From Bimastos eiseni (taxonomy: Eukaryota > Annelida > Clitellata > Crassiclitellata > Lumbricidae), in NCBI GenBank assembly GCA_959347315.1, contig OY365818.1, positions 7,278,305 to 7,342,304 of the forward strand: DNA of 64,000 nucleotides, given 5' to 3'. Positions 12,516 through 26,400 of this stretch are shown here, one piece after another (positions within the stretch are counted from its first letter, which is position 1; the number at the start of each line of letters is the position of its first letter). A program made the position numbers and the translations under genes. The notes under the pieces are model-generated. The model was not told where the DNA came from. It ran no database searches and worked only from the letters and a program-made list of their open reading frames with translations.

Positions 12516-14337
12516 AATAAAAGTAATAATAATAATTATAATAATAAGACACTTTTTAGTGCCATAGCACAGACGAGGTCGAAGGAAAGAATGTTGTATA
12601 CAAGTTCAAAAAGTCAAAGATTGCTATGATATGATTTGTTGACAAAGATAGGTCTTGATCTGTGATCTTAATATCTTCAGAGATGTCTCATTCTTCTCAC
12701 ATTTGGAAAGACAGTATTGGTTTGTACTGGGAATCAAATTTAAGGTGTACTGCATTGTACTTAATTAAAAATAAGACGAGTCGATTACCCTGAACTCCAA
12801 ATCAAGGCCCGTAACATTGTCGCCTGTGTCACGCTGTGTTAGTTTCTGAATGTGCGAGTAGAGGTTGCGAGCCGGGATTTCGCTGTGGCCCGAATGAATT
12901 GCCTCAAGGAGCGCATCGTGAATGAAGATATACTGGTCCTCTGTCTGAACCATGTAATTTCTCTGTGCCCTCAGACAGGTCACGTGGCCGTATATGTCGA
13001 CTGTCTTCTCCACCTTAACTCTCTCCAACATCGAATCGATGACAATGTAAGCACCAGTACGTCCAACACCGGCGCTACAGGTAAGTACAAATCACGATCA
13101 CAATTAATGGATACAAATCACACGAACAGCAGATTAATACAGATCATGATCACAATAAATGGATACAAATCATACAAGCAACAGGTAAATACAGATCTTG
13201 ATCACAATAAATGGATACAAATCACACGAACAGCAAGTTAATACAAATCATGATCACAATTAATGGATACAAATCATACAAGCAGCAGGAAATACAAATC
13301 ATGATCACAATCAATGGATACACGTAACACAAGCAGCAGGAAAATACCAGTCAGTCAAGCACAATCAATCAATGAAAGTCACAAATACAAATTTCAAACA
13401 AATCTCTCCAAGCCTCCAATAGTGACTGAAAAATTATCGAGGACTCATTTTACTCAAATAGTCTGCTCTAACAAAATGCAAACTTCCAGGCACAGAACAT
13501 ACTGCTATATCACCGCTTCCCATATACATAAAAATTTGTAAACTTAGAAAAAAAAATCATGGGACAGACGAAGGCATCCATTACAATAGAACAGTGGTTG
13601 CCAACCTTTTTCGATTTAGAGCCACTTTTATTTAGTCGGAGGACATGATGGGCCACAAGGTTTAAAATAATTATTTTTAAGTTTAACAGATTTCTATTTT
13701 AGAATAGAATCAAATTACACATGTTTAATTAAATTTCTGCTTAATCATTTTGGATTAGCAATAAACGTCAGAAAAATATAATCATTTATAAAAGAAATAA
13801 TTATTCCGTAAAATATTGATTTTTGCCCATATATTTTTATATATCTTTGATAGGTCGAGGGCCACATTTTGAGGCCTGGCGGGATACTTTTGACCCGCAG
13901 GCCACAGGTTGGGAATCGCTGCAATAGAAGAACTAAATCAGTTTCGTAGATAAAGCCTTAGTCAGGGTTTACCTGCAGTGGACAATAGTTGGGCCGCAGT
14001 CACTCGACATCATCGTCTTGACGCGCTTCATGAACATCAGCAGAGGAGTGGGATGCTCCGGTACTCCATGATCCGGCCAAGCAGTGAACTGGAACTGTCT
14101 GATCTCTCGCTTCTCTGAACATCCACTCTGGGTTTCGTACATTTCCTGCTAGAAAAAAAATCAACGCTTTGCTCTCATCTGTCCGTAATGTATATTATCT
14201 AGTAGTTTATTTATTGGCTTAAATGCAAAGAAAGAAAAAACATACTGATGCCTGGTTGTCAAAAGACTCTTTTGAAAAGTTAGTACATGAATAATTTACC
14301 ATCAACCAGAACCAATAAACAAAACAAAACCAAACAA

Positions 14338-14381
<44 letters not shown>

Positions 14382-14420
14382 TCACCATTATAATCGTCGT
14401 CGTCATCGTCATCGTCATCG

Positions 14421-14466
<46 letters not shown>

Positions 14467-17400
14467 ATGCTTTAACTATCCTTACAACCCAGCTTGTCTG
14501 GGATTTAATTTTGAACTTCGTGGGCGCACCATATCACCAATGAAATAATTTCCAAGTAGCTCTACCCTATGATGCCCCGGTCGTGAGTGCTCCATTTGGC
14601 GAGCGTTCCGAGTAACACCATGGTTTTATAACCAACATGTGTGTGTGCTGATTTGAATCTTAAATTAACCCAGCCTTATATGACATGAATGCAAGTGGTC
14701 ATCGTTATTTAACTAAATGTCAGATGATGTTCAAGCAGTTCGAAAGTAAAAATGTCAAATCATCGGAATCTAAAGTAAATTGCATGTTGAAAATAGTCAC
14801 AGCGGCATATAAATTCGTGCAAGAACGTTTTGTAAACAATTTCAGTGTTTTGTTCGTGAGCTTTTTTGGAATGGAGAACTTAATTTTCTGCTTTATAAAT
14901 AAGATAGGCAAGCCAGATAAAAAGTAAAATGTACTCTGCAAAGTTGGAAGGTCCTGATGGTGTAAGTTGCCAGTTCGATTACATCAATCAGAGTGACAGA
15001 CATTACTCCGTATGTCTCTGTTCCTCTGTTAGGCCAGTACTGGTCACATTTAACCTGGAAATTAAAACAAACTATAGTGAAGGCTGCTTAATCAGACAGT
15101 GAAATTCAAACACTTAAAAATTTCAAACACTTCTAATTATTAAAGATTTTTATTTATTCTGAAATTTGATATTGTCCTTCTTCCAACGTTGATTATTTTG
15201 CTCAGAAGTAACCACACCTTGACGGCGCAATTTCAGTTGTACTGCAGAGGACTTGCTCAAGGTCCCTACACAGTGACTGATACCTCGGACGAGGGTCGAA
15301 CACGCTCAATCAGCGCACACTGAGCATTATGGGCCGACCACTCTAACCAATCGGCCACCGTTCCACACAAGATAATGTACCACTGTAGAAGAAGAAGTTG
15401 AACAGCAGTCTTTTAAACTAGCCCCAGACAGTTATAGGTGCAAAGTGTTAATGACTTCATTTATTCAGCCACCACACATCTCATCTTTTCACTGACTGCG
15501 TGCCGTCAGTGTACTCATCATAGCTGAGTTGGCTATATAGAAGCACAGATCAAAAAAACATCTCCCAAGAAATATGCAGCGCTATAAAATGTTTGATGGT
15601 GTTTAGAAATCACAGTGGCAAGAGAGGTAAGGGAAAAAGCACCATGAATGAATTGTCTGAAGAAGATGCTTTATCAAGTGTCTTGTGACTTAGTGGTAAA
15701 TAACAATGAATGATTATGACTCACCCGATTTCGTTCCTCCAGCTTCGTCATCATGACAATCGTTGAACATCGTTGCTCCCAAATCATTCGCCAGAAATCC
15801 GCAAAAGTGTCAGGCAGAGGACCCTGAAACAATGGTGTGAGTATTACCGTCTATGACAAGCATGTTAATCAATTCTCTACCCAAAGGCACTTAAATTGGC
15901 TGTAGAAATCCTAAGATTACGATTAAGTAGGTAAGTAAGTATATTCTTTATTTAACCAACTGTAGGTAAGTATATACTCTATTAAACCAACTGTAGGTAA
16001 GTAAGTATATGCTTTACTAAACCAACTGTAGGTAAATAAGTACATTCTTTATTAAACCAACTGTAGGTAAGTAAGTATATTCTTTATTAAACCAACTGTC
16101 TATTCACACTATGGCATACCTGCATCAGATAAAAATATAACATTCTAATTATGAACAATTTTCGTGTTAGATAATCTGCCTGGGAATAAAATGGTCAAGT
16201 GGTCTGAGGCGCAGGGCGTAAGGCAGCATCAAAGACATGCAAAAGGAGTGGAAATACATTAATACAATAGTTGACACTTTCTCTTTGACTCTTTCTATAA
16301 ACTTCTCAAAACATTCCTGTTTGAAAGGGCCTGGATCGAGAGCGCCTCTGAATAGTTATCTTGAAGATGCACTATATAGATTGCATTGATTGATTGATTG
16401 ATTTGTTCATTATAATTTCCTCGAACCTGCGTGGCAATATAGGCATTCTGTTTTCTGTACCCATCCATATAGTTGGCATTTATGTAATCGCTGCCCGGCA
16501 TGCCATCCAGGGATCGGAGATGGACGCGAGAATGATCGTACGCAATGACGTTGGCATATCGATTCTTCGGTTTGTTTATGTCATGATTTGAAGCGTCCCA
16601 CGTGAACTGTTGGCCGGGATCGACAGATTCGTACTCTTGCGAGAATTTCATGGCACTGTTCGATCTGAGACGCTCGACATGATCCACCAAGTCATGAACT
16701 GTAATGGCTGGATGGTTCACCATGGCTGAAAAAATATTCTAATGTAGATTAGAACTGTTAACTTCAATTGTAAGAGAGATACTGTTTGGTAATCTACAGG
16801 TCAGAGCATGCCAAACAGATTTGCTTTGCAACTGTCTAAAATAAAACATTTTAAATTAAATCTATATGGTTTGTTTGGGGGGCCATGGAGTAATTGATAA
16901 CACACAGGGGCACAGAGCTAAGGAACCGAGTTCCATACCTGTATCCCCATAAAGTTGACCAGTCCTTCTTTCGCTAGGCCGCAGCCTTGGTTAAATAAAA
17001 CGCATATATTGTAATGGGCGCCATGAGTGGCTACCGACAGTTTAATTCGACTCCTGTAATAACCTGTCATCATTAGTTCATTCTATGTCTGTAATCTTAC
17101 TGCGGTTTGTCAGTTTGTAATTAAACGAAAATATATTATATATTATTGTTTTAAAGAACCTTTTGTCCTAGCTTTTTGTTTGTCATCCAGGATTAAATCT
17201 TCCATTTGTATGAGGGCAGCCAAAGTAGTCATTAGTTTCAGCAATTCTTCCACCATGCACCTCCTTATAATCAATACAAGTATTCTATTTATTTAGTTTA
17301 TTCTGATATTTAATATTGCCCTTCTTCCAACATTATTTACTCAGAAGTGCACATGCCTTGACGACGCAATTGCATTTGTACTGAAGAGCAACTGTGTGTG

Positions 17401-20400
17401 AAGGACTTGCTCAAGGTCCCTACACAGTTACGCCTCAGACAAAGGTCGAACCCACTCACTCAGCACACACTAAGCATTACGGGCCGACCGCTCAACCAAT
17501 CGGCCAATGTACTACAGTACGAATCTGATCACTTAATAACTTTGAAGTACTGCATCATGCCCTTCTGAGATTGTCTTTAGTGTCTAATATCAGACACAAA
17601 AACTAGGTAAAAGGTTGCATATGAAAAAATTCCATGGCACAAATTTAATCAAGCTGGCAATTGAGGATAAACTTAGGCAGTGGTTTGACCACAGCAGAAG
17701 TTTACTGCGTCAGACACTACAAGCAGTGAATACCTGGTGTCTGATAATGAAGTCGTCTCATCTCCACTGGGTCGACGGGATGTGTCGGCATCTCACCAGC
17801 TGGCAGCAAGATCTTATTGAGCTCCGGACGAACGATCTTATGCACTGGACGTCGTCTCCTGGGCAATAAATAATCCATGGCAATGATATAATATTATAAT
17901 ACAAGGAAATCTAAACATATATAATATACTTTATTTATTTATTTATTCTGAAATTTGATATCGCCCTTCCTCCAACATTTTTTGCTCCGAAGTGCACACA
18001 GCTCGACGGCGCAATTGCAATTGTACTGTAGAGCAATTGTGCACAAAGAACTTGCTCAAGGTCCTTACACAGTAATACCTAGGACGAGGGTCGAACCCGC
18101 TCACTCACACCCACTGAGCGTTACAGGCTGACCGCTCTAACCAATTGATCACCAAGCCACACAAGCATTTGTGACCTTGACTCTCCATTGGATAATGAAA
18201 TATTCAATACAGTTTTATACCACTTCAAGAAGATACCAATCGTTTGGATTCTGTAACAACACGTTAAGAAAGAAAACCACGGCGAGAATAATGGCCTCTG
18301 TTTGGGTGGACAACTGAATTGATGAAGACAATGAACAACTGAATTGATGAAGACAAAGAACAACTGAATTGATGAAGACAAAGAACAACTGAATTGATGA
18401 AGACAAAGAACAACTGAATTGATGAAGACAACGAACAACTGAATTGATGAAGACAATGAACAACTGAATTGATGAAGACAAAGAACAACTGAATTGATGA
18501 AGAAAACGAACAACTGAATTGATGAAGACAATGAACAACTAAATTGATGAAGACAATGAACAACTGACTTGATGAAGACAATGATGAGGATGCAGAAGAG
18601 GAATATGACGACAGCCGCACATCCAGGCGCCACGATCCACAGCAGGTCGATGGGCGGATTCTCCGGCATTCCGATATTTCCAAAATATCCAGGATTCGTC
18701 GTTATCAGCAACGAGAAAGGAGAAGACGTAAACTTCTAGTAATTCAACACACACATCATTAATAATAAAGATAATGTCTGATTAAAAAGGGTCACAGGCA
18801 TCTGAAACCTTTAGACGGTATCCAACATGGTCCGTGCTAAACAGACATTATGCATGCAAACACGTGACATATGGGGTTAGCTTCTGACTACATTAGGTTA
18901 AATGATCTCTCTACAAGCTATCAAAGTCTCTTCTTATCAGCCAAGATTGGGTCATACTCATTAGTGCCTCCTAGTAGACACCATAGACAGGTGCCATATC
19001 AATGATCTCTGAGTGAACGAACGAATGAAGGATTCTTCTGGAGTCAAAATTGACAATCACATAGTAAATGCTACTATATACAGAAATTCGAAGTTCACAA
19101 CTTTTTATGTGTCCCTTATCCGAACTTATGTAGTAGTAATGTCCTTTATCAGAACTTGTGTTCTTGTGTAGTACGATATCCTTTATTAGAACATTGCAGC
19201 ACCAACGGTCTTTATCAGGACTGAGGTAGCACTGATGTACCCCATAAAACTTGGGTAGTACCGATATTCCTCATCCGAACTTGGATAGAACTGCATACAT
19301 TGTAAGGATATTGCATAATTTTGGTAACCCTTTTACAAACACACAATGAATTTCAGTTGTAAACAGACTGGATGAATTGTATTAGATCGAAATACACTTC
19401 AACACCTAACTGCGTTGATTTCCCATTCACTCATACCACACTCCCATCGTCAAGGCATCAAAACCTGAATCTTTTATAATGCAAAAGTTTACTTTACATT
19501 AGAAAGTCCTTAGAATAAATTGGAGTTCGTAACGTAAATGAAACATTCTCACGTTTCCTGTATTAAAGGCTCTGATGAAGATCCTATAGGTAAAGTCGAG
19601 CGACAGAGCGCGGTTAAGGTATTCGCCCGTTCCAGGCTTAGTGTTATCGCCCAGCCGCAGCTCGTTTGGGAGGACCTCATCAAAGCGAGCTGCAATCCAA
19701 CCAGTCTGGGTCCAGTCACGTCCAGACTTCGCTTTACGCAGCTGTAAACGAAAATATAATCGATCCGACATTAAAATTAAGTGGCAAATATTATTAATTA
19801 AGAATATGGAAGCTGCATGTCATGATGTGTCGAAGTGGCCGTGTGTAAACTGCCCCAACTCCTCTAAGGCCGGTTTACTCTAGCCCCAACAATCCATAGG
19901 TATGCAATTAAACAGGTATAATGTCCTACTCAATAGTTCTGGGAGGGACCCACTTCCACACAATAGTAGGCCCCTATGCACACTTGAAATGGTGTAAGCA
20001 GAACTGTCGTAATTTTAGTTTGTGAGTTGTGTAGTCATTCAATAAATGGCTTCAATCAATCAACATAGTAATGTAGTAACATGTGAATTAGTAGTGTAAT
20101 AATGCAGAGAAATGTTTTGTAATGTACGTCATAAGATGTGATAAAATCATGGGATTGTGATAAAAATCGCACAGTTATATATAGTTCCTCTGTAAGGACA
20201 ACTCGTTGATGTAATGACCACAACCCCAAGAAATAAGTTCTAAGACCGAAGAGCACGAATTCAATGCTGACAGATTACACACAAAGATAAAAAGGTTGCC
20301 AGGTGAGCAAAGTAGGATGTCTTTTCATATCTTATTTTATCTCATAATATGGACATTTGTAAATGTCACTCCTCACACACAGGAGTCTATTTGGAGGCAG

Positions 20401-23400
20401 AAAAAGCTTTTGAGCACCTGAGGGTCATTATAAAATTCCAGTCATATTGTACTGGTCATAAATTGTACTGTACTTCATTTGGAGGGTACTTCATTTGGAG
20501 GAAATTCATTTGGAGGGTAATTCATAAAGAGGGCACTTCATTTCAAGGGTACTTTATTTGAAGGGTACTCCATTGAAGGGTCTTGTTGACATCCTCATTC
20601 AAGGGAAAATAGATATTTATAGAGTCTGAACATAATTTACAACTGTTGATCCAACATCAACTTAATCTTCACAAGGAGAAGCGTTTGTCAGAACTAACCG
20701 AGGAACTGAACCAACAGCAAGTTACGTAGACTAACCAAGGAACTACGACAACATCAGGCTAATTAGACCTGGCCAAACTAGATTGTAATAAAAATCTTGA
20801 GTGCACTTTCCTTGAGATTAGAAAGAAACACTCAGTACAATATTCTGTGCTGTCCAGATAGTAGCAACAGCTGGCGAAGAAAGCAATTCATGCTAACAAC
20901 GTCCATCTATTGTACACAGCTAGCCAATGCGCACGTTATGTATTATTATATCCTTAGAATGAAAACAACATTATTTAATAACAATATCACAACAGTTAAC
21001 ATTATAAAAATAAATAAGAAAGTAATAAAACTATTTAAGTCCTGTGGATCATCTCTTCATCAAAACTATTTAAGTCCTGTGGATCATCTCTTCATCAAAA
21101 CTATTTAAGTCCTGTGGATCATCTCTTCATCAAAACTATTTAAGTCCTGTGGATCATCTCTTCATCAAAACTATTTAAGTCCTGTGGATCATCTCTTCAT
21201 CAAAACTATTTAAGTCCTGTGGATCATCTCTTCAGCAGATGACTCAGCTGCTGTTCATACCATACTCTGACAGTGCCAGACCCTTGCCTGGATAAAGGAG
21301 CAGGGCGACGCTAATGATCTTTGTTATCAGTGTCTTAAACTGCAACGACTACTACTCTTCATCACATAAAAATAATAGTAATCATTTAAGCAACAATATA
21401 CACAATAATAATAATTTTAATAAAGATGTGCTATTGTTATCAAAAAAAAATAGGACAAAGAGATGCATTCCACCAGAAAGGAGTGGCTTGCCTCATCAAT
21501 ATCAAAGTCGTCTGGCAACCTCTCATCCGACTCGTCAAATGGAACAACAATAACATAGTAGTGACTAATCGGACCATGCTTCTCCGATGCTGGGAATAAC
21601 TTTATCATCACCATCGAATCCGCCAACACGTACAGCAACGTCGGCGCCTCGATCGCCGGAGGTGCTGTCAAAGAAAAGACACGGAAATTTCTATCTGAAT
21701 CAGCCAAATAATATTCATTATTCATGCTAATTAAGTTGACATGGAAGCAACTCTTAACGAGTATAAGTGTGGCAAGTGTTTGCTCGGACAAGCCAGCCTC
21801 AGTTTTGTCTTGGCTTGTCCAAATTGGTAGGGGAAGCTATCATCAATTTACAAAGTGCTGTTCTTGAAACTAACTGCACCAGTAATTTTTCTACAAGTGT
21901 AACAGTTAGCTGTTCTGTCAACTGTGTTGTCAGAGCAACTACGACCCTAGAAATTCTCCATCTCAATCATTGCTCTTGACTCAAATATGTATAACTATAT
22001 TAGCAATTCATCTACAAGTGTAGACCCTGTTTGTCATTCATTCATTCATTCATTTACAGCATTTGTAGAGCCTCCACTTCCGGGTGCAGCATTCAAATTA
22101 CCATTAGCCCAGAAATTTTCAATTGAAATCATTGCTATTAGCGTAAAATCGTCTTTCCAAGATAACTACAATGAGGCACTCCAAGTCTAACTCTAGCAAT
22201 AAAGAATAAGTTTATAAGTGTTCGTATAGAGAGTGCAAACAGAATCCCGAAGAAACGGGAGCGTGGCCCTGCATTTTCGAGGTGCATGCAAAAGGACACA
22301 TGACATTGGTTCATCATCATTATTTGCGTTGATTCAATATGCACAATGGAACATGTAAAACCAGCCAAAAAAGTTAGAAAGTAACCAACTCAAATGTCCA
22401 AACCAATCAACTGACCGTCTATGCTCGTCTCGACACGCAGGTGGTAAGGCGGACCCCAGAGGCTGTCTATGAACTTTGCACTGATGTTGAAGCTGTAGAC
22501 AGTCTTTGGAATGAGATTATCGATGTATAAAGTCCTCTCGTCTTTTGGGACCATCTTGTCTCTCTTCTGATCAATCAGAGTCTCCTCAATTCCCATTTGG
22601 TTGCGGAAAGTCTTCCTGCCTTCGTACTCAATCTGGAAATGAATTACATGTGTAAATAAAACCTCATCAAATATCTTGCATAACCAGGAATAAATTAGCA
22701 TCGATGAAATGAGGTTTGTAAATTGGCAGATGATTCATACTGTAAAATCTTGGCATTACTAATCAATGAATCATTGAAATTTGATATAGTGCCTCTTAAG
22801 AAATCTAATCTCTGCACCAGCCTACATGATGTTAAATGTCATTTCAACAAGTGCTAATACAGTTAGTGAAACAGTGCACAGTAAGCTAAAAGAGTTATCA
22901 GTCGTGGGCACGTGCACAAGCGTGGATCCATCCAACAGATTCCCGTTAATACAGCAATGACTCATAAAACGTAAGCCAAAAAAGTCTTGCAGATAACTGG
23001 TACACACAATATTCTAGCGGTCATCACGCTTGACTGTCAGAGGAGAAATCCATTTTGAGATATGTGCTCCATCTATTTAACACAGCCAACTCAACTGTAA
23101 TTAGTGCACCGATCGTAAACAATGTCAGTGGGAAGAACAGATGTCGAGGGTTACTCGCCTTTATATGCATAGGCTACATAAAATGAAGCTGCAAACACTT
23201 TACACTCAAGGTTGCCTCTTGGGCTGGCGTTAGGGACTATTTCTTCTCTTCATACCAGCATCTGACCAAATCGAGTCCAAAAAAGCAGAAAAGCTTGGCT
23301 TACCAAATATCTTAGAAGCATTTGGTGCAAGCTTAAGAGTTGTATGCATCAAGCAAAAGATTTTAACAATAGGAAATTTGACTGGCATTTCACGACAGGA

Positions 23401-26400
23401 AATCTACCTTATATCTGTGAACTCCGGGTTTTCTCGGTGGCTTCCACTCGAGCATGACAGACTTGGGATTCTGTGTCCTGACATGGAACTCCTGGACCAT
23501 ATCCGGATTGTCTGCACAACAAAGTTTAACATAGCTAGATAATATTTGTCCAGGTAGTTAGAAAAAAATCAAAATAAAATAAAATCAATGCATTCAATCA
23601 AAATCCGATGCAATCAATCAATCAATGTGAATTTGATAGAAATTGTATACCACCCTTATAGATCTCTACTCAGAGGTGCTCCCTATCCAGGCCAGGTAGA
23701 AGAGACAGATCTTAGCAACAGCTAGAACAAAGAGGAGTGGAAGTTTGGAAGAAGGAACACCTCCAGAGGAAGCCCGTTTCATGTCGTTGGGTCACACACA
23801 GCAACCAAAGCGCCTCTGATTAGGTTGTACTGTGAGAGGCGCTTTATAAATCCGTAAATAGAATAGAATAGAATAGAAAAATATATATTATGAGCATACA
23901 TAAAATTAAACTTATATGAAAGAATTGACACATTTCTAATAAATATACCAACACCAACAATACTGCATAAAAAAAAAATTTGTGCAAGGAAACATTTACC
24001 ATTTTCTAACTTGTTTGTAAAAACAATTTCTGACGAGTTGCCAAGGCGACCATCGAGGGACTTTGCTTTGACTTGCACCGCGTAGACCGTGTGTGGCTCG
24101 AGACCATTTATCTCGGTGACCATATAAGGACCAGTCTCAATGCTGTTCCACTTCTCAAGGTCTGGTACAGCAAACAGGTTGTAGTAGACCCTGTAACCGG
24201 CAATACCCGGAAATACCGGAGGATCCCAGGTTACCTCCATGGCACTGGGGGAAATACGACGCACTTGGACATTGGTTGGCGCTGGCAGTACGGCTAGAAA
24301 AAAGTACATTCGGCAAATGTATACAACCGTAATAGCGCCATTGGGGATAATAATAATAATAATAATATCTTCATTTCATTTCAAACTGCAGTATGATCAT
24401 AAGTATAGTATGACCCAGCCATGCTTGACACCATTACATAATACACCTGATTTAACCAACGCCGTCACCTAGCGAAGGACTAGTCAACCTTAGAGGATAT
24501 GGAAAGAAAACTTAACATCTTCAGCTCTACACACTTTCCACTACTCTACCTAGTGGACTTCTTAAAGGTTGCCCTTTTGACATCAACAGCAGAGAACTTC
24601 TGTAAAGCCAATAACTCACCGGCCACTTAATCCTCATTATGAATGCCTGATTTGAAGTCTCATGTATAACACAGTATCACCATACACGTGTTTGATAATG
24701 ATATCTCATAAACAATTTAAATTACAACATCAGTAATCTACTCCTCCTTTTCATCATCAAAATCACTAAATGCACAACAAATGCCATATGGAAAAGCATT
24801 TACGCTGCCATGTATTGATTCAACCCTTTAAGCGATGAAGCCTTGTACTAAACGGGACTAATGCAGCTTGTCATTAAAGAATTAAAATGTTACTAAAAAG
24901 CATTTATAAAAACTAGTAGTCATTGAGATGAAGAGAATTTCTTACGCTGGCCAAACGTTCGGAATGGCAGCACATTACTCCACGGCCCAGCACCTCTGAT
25001 GGTATAAGCACGAATCTGGAAATTGTAGTCCGTGTTCGTTTCGAGCCCTTCGATCATAAGCATAGTGTTGCTCATATTCGTCGGTTTGATCTCTTGCGGC
25101 CTGGCTCGCTGGTGATATATGACCTCGTAGAGGACAATCTCCCCGTTCCTTTTTTTCTTGAGAGGAGGGTCCCACTGTAGTTTCACACTAGTTCCGCTAA
25201 TTCCGATCGCAGTGAAGTTCTGCGGAGCACCCTCTGGAACTAGCGAAAGAACAGCAATGCGAACAGAGTTAAAATGACTCGAATAAAGCCAGTACAAGCA
25301 ATCGGGATAAATGTGGATACCATTCAACGTAAAATACAAAAAGTACTTAAGAAATGAAATTAAAATGTCAATACAGACTTTACTTGTTTAGCACATGTCT
25401 GATGGACACTTCCACTGACAGTCAAAAACTAAACCAAAAGATGCACGTTACAAAAACAGAGAATTAATCAATATTTGACTCTCTCCCAAGCTGTAACCGA
25501 TGTTTTAGTCTAACGTTTATTTTTCATATCTGACAATCAGCATCCACTTTGTGCCTGGTCTTAGAATGCTTCAAGACCAAAACACTGTACATCATTTCAG
25601 AATGCAAACACCCTTTCCCCACAAACATCTATCTGACAACTTTGAGAAACACAGCTCAGAAACTGTAACTGGCAAGAGGTTATGAAGAGCCATTGGGAGG
25701 ATCTGAAGCAGCATGCAATGAAAAGCACTAACAAAAAAGCATTGAATTCAAACAAAGAGATTTCTGTCATGAATCTAATCAAAGTTTAATCATTGTAAAC
25801 CCCTGAAAGCAGTTATTTCGCGTTACAACAAGTAAAACATAATGATTCGTTAGCAAAATTCAACTGGTCGCATGCAACAGCTGTGACTAGAGGGAGGTTT
25901 AATCAGAAACACTAAACAATAATCCTCTGTTTATTTGATCTCGTGTTTTGGGCGCCCTCTGTCTGGACTTCTGAAAACTGAAAAATTGGCAAACATCATT
26001 CAAGTTAATAGCAATTCGGAGAAATTTATTTCCGACTGGTGACAAAATACTATTGAAAAACTAAAAAAAACTAGCATCATCACTAACTATTGATGCCAAC
26101 AACATTCTAGTATTCTCCATCATCCTCTTCGACACTATTGCTGTCCTCAGAACAATAAGAGTAATAGCTGATAGTCTATTTAGACTGCTACAGTAATCTG
26201 TAACTTTAGTAGATCAACTTGATAATTCAAACCGGAAAAGATAAGTAGAACACAATATCGAACTCCACTCGACCTTAATTACACGTATCGTCACAATGTA
26301 ACATCGTAACAAAGTTGAATGTCCAGGCTAAGTGTTTTCCATGTCCCTGACCTTGTTCTACTGATCATACACTTGATAACAATAGCTCTAATCATAACTC

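Noticed and set aside
14287..14475. Frame with polyglutamine and polyhistidine
   Set aside because: Lies wholly inside a LAR D1 intron and is made of triplet repeats.
15149..15368. Possible genuine tRNA gene (A- and B-box-like words)
   Set aside because: No complete cloverleaf. The sequence continues into a body and AT-rich tail shared by several copies, so it is a SINE.
18121..18711. Three overlapping minus-strand frames repeating a VFINSVV.CLHQFSC motif
   Set aside because: Produced by the 25-bp array, which has no stop in any frame. Only the part upstream of 18569 is real exon.
21027..21236. CRISPR-like appearance of identical repeats
   Set aside because: Units are directly tandem with no spacers and the genome is animal; it is a minisatellite.
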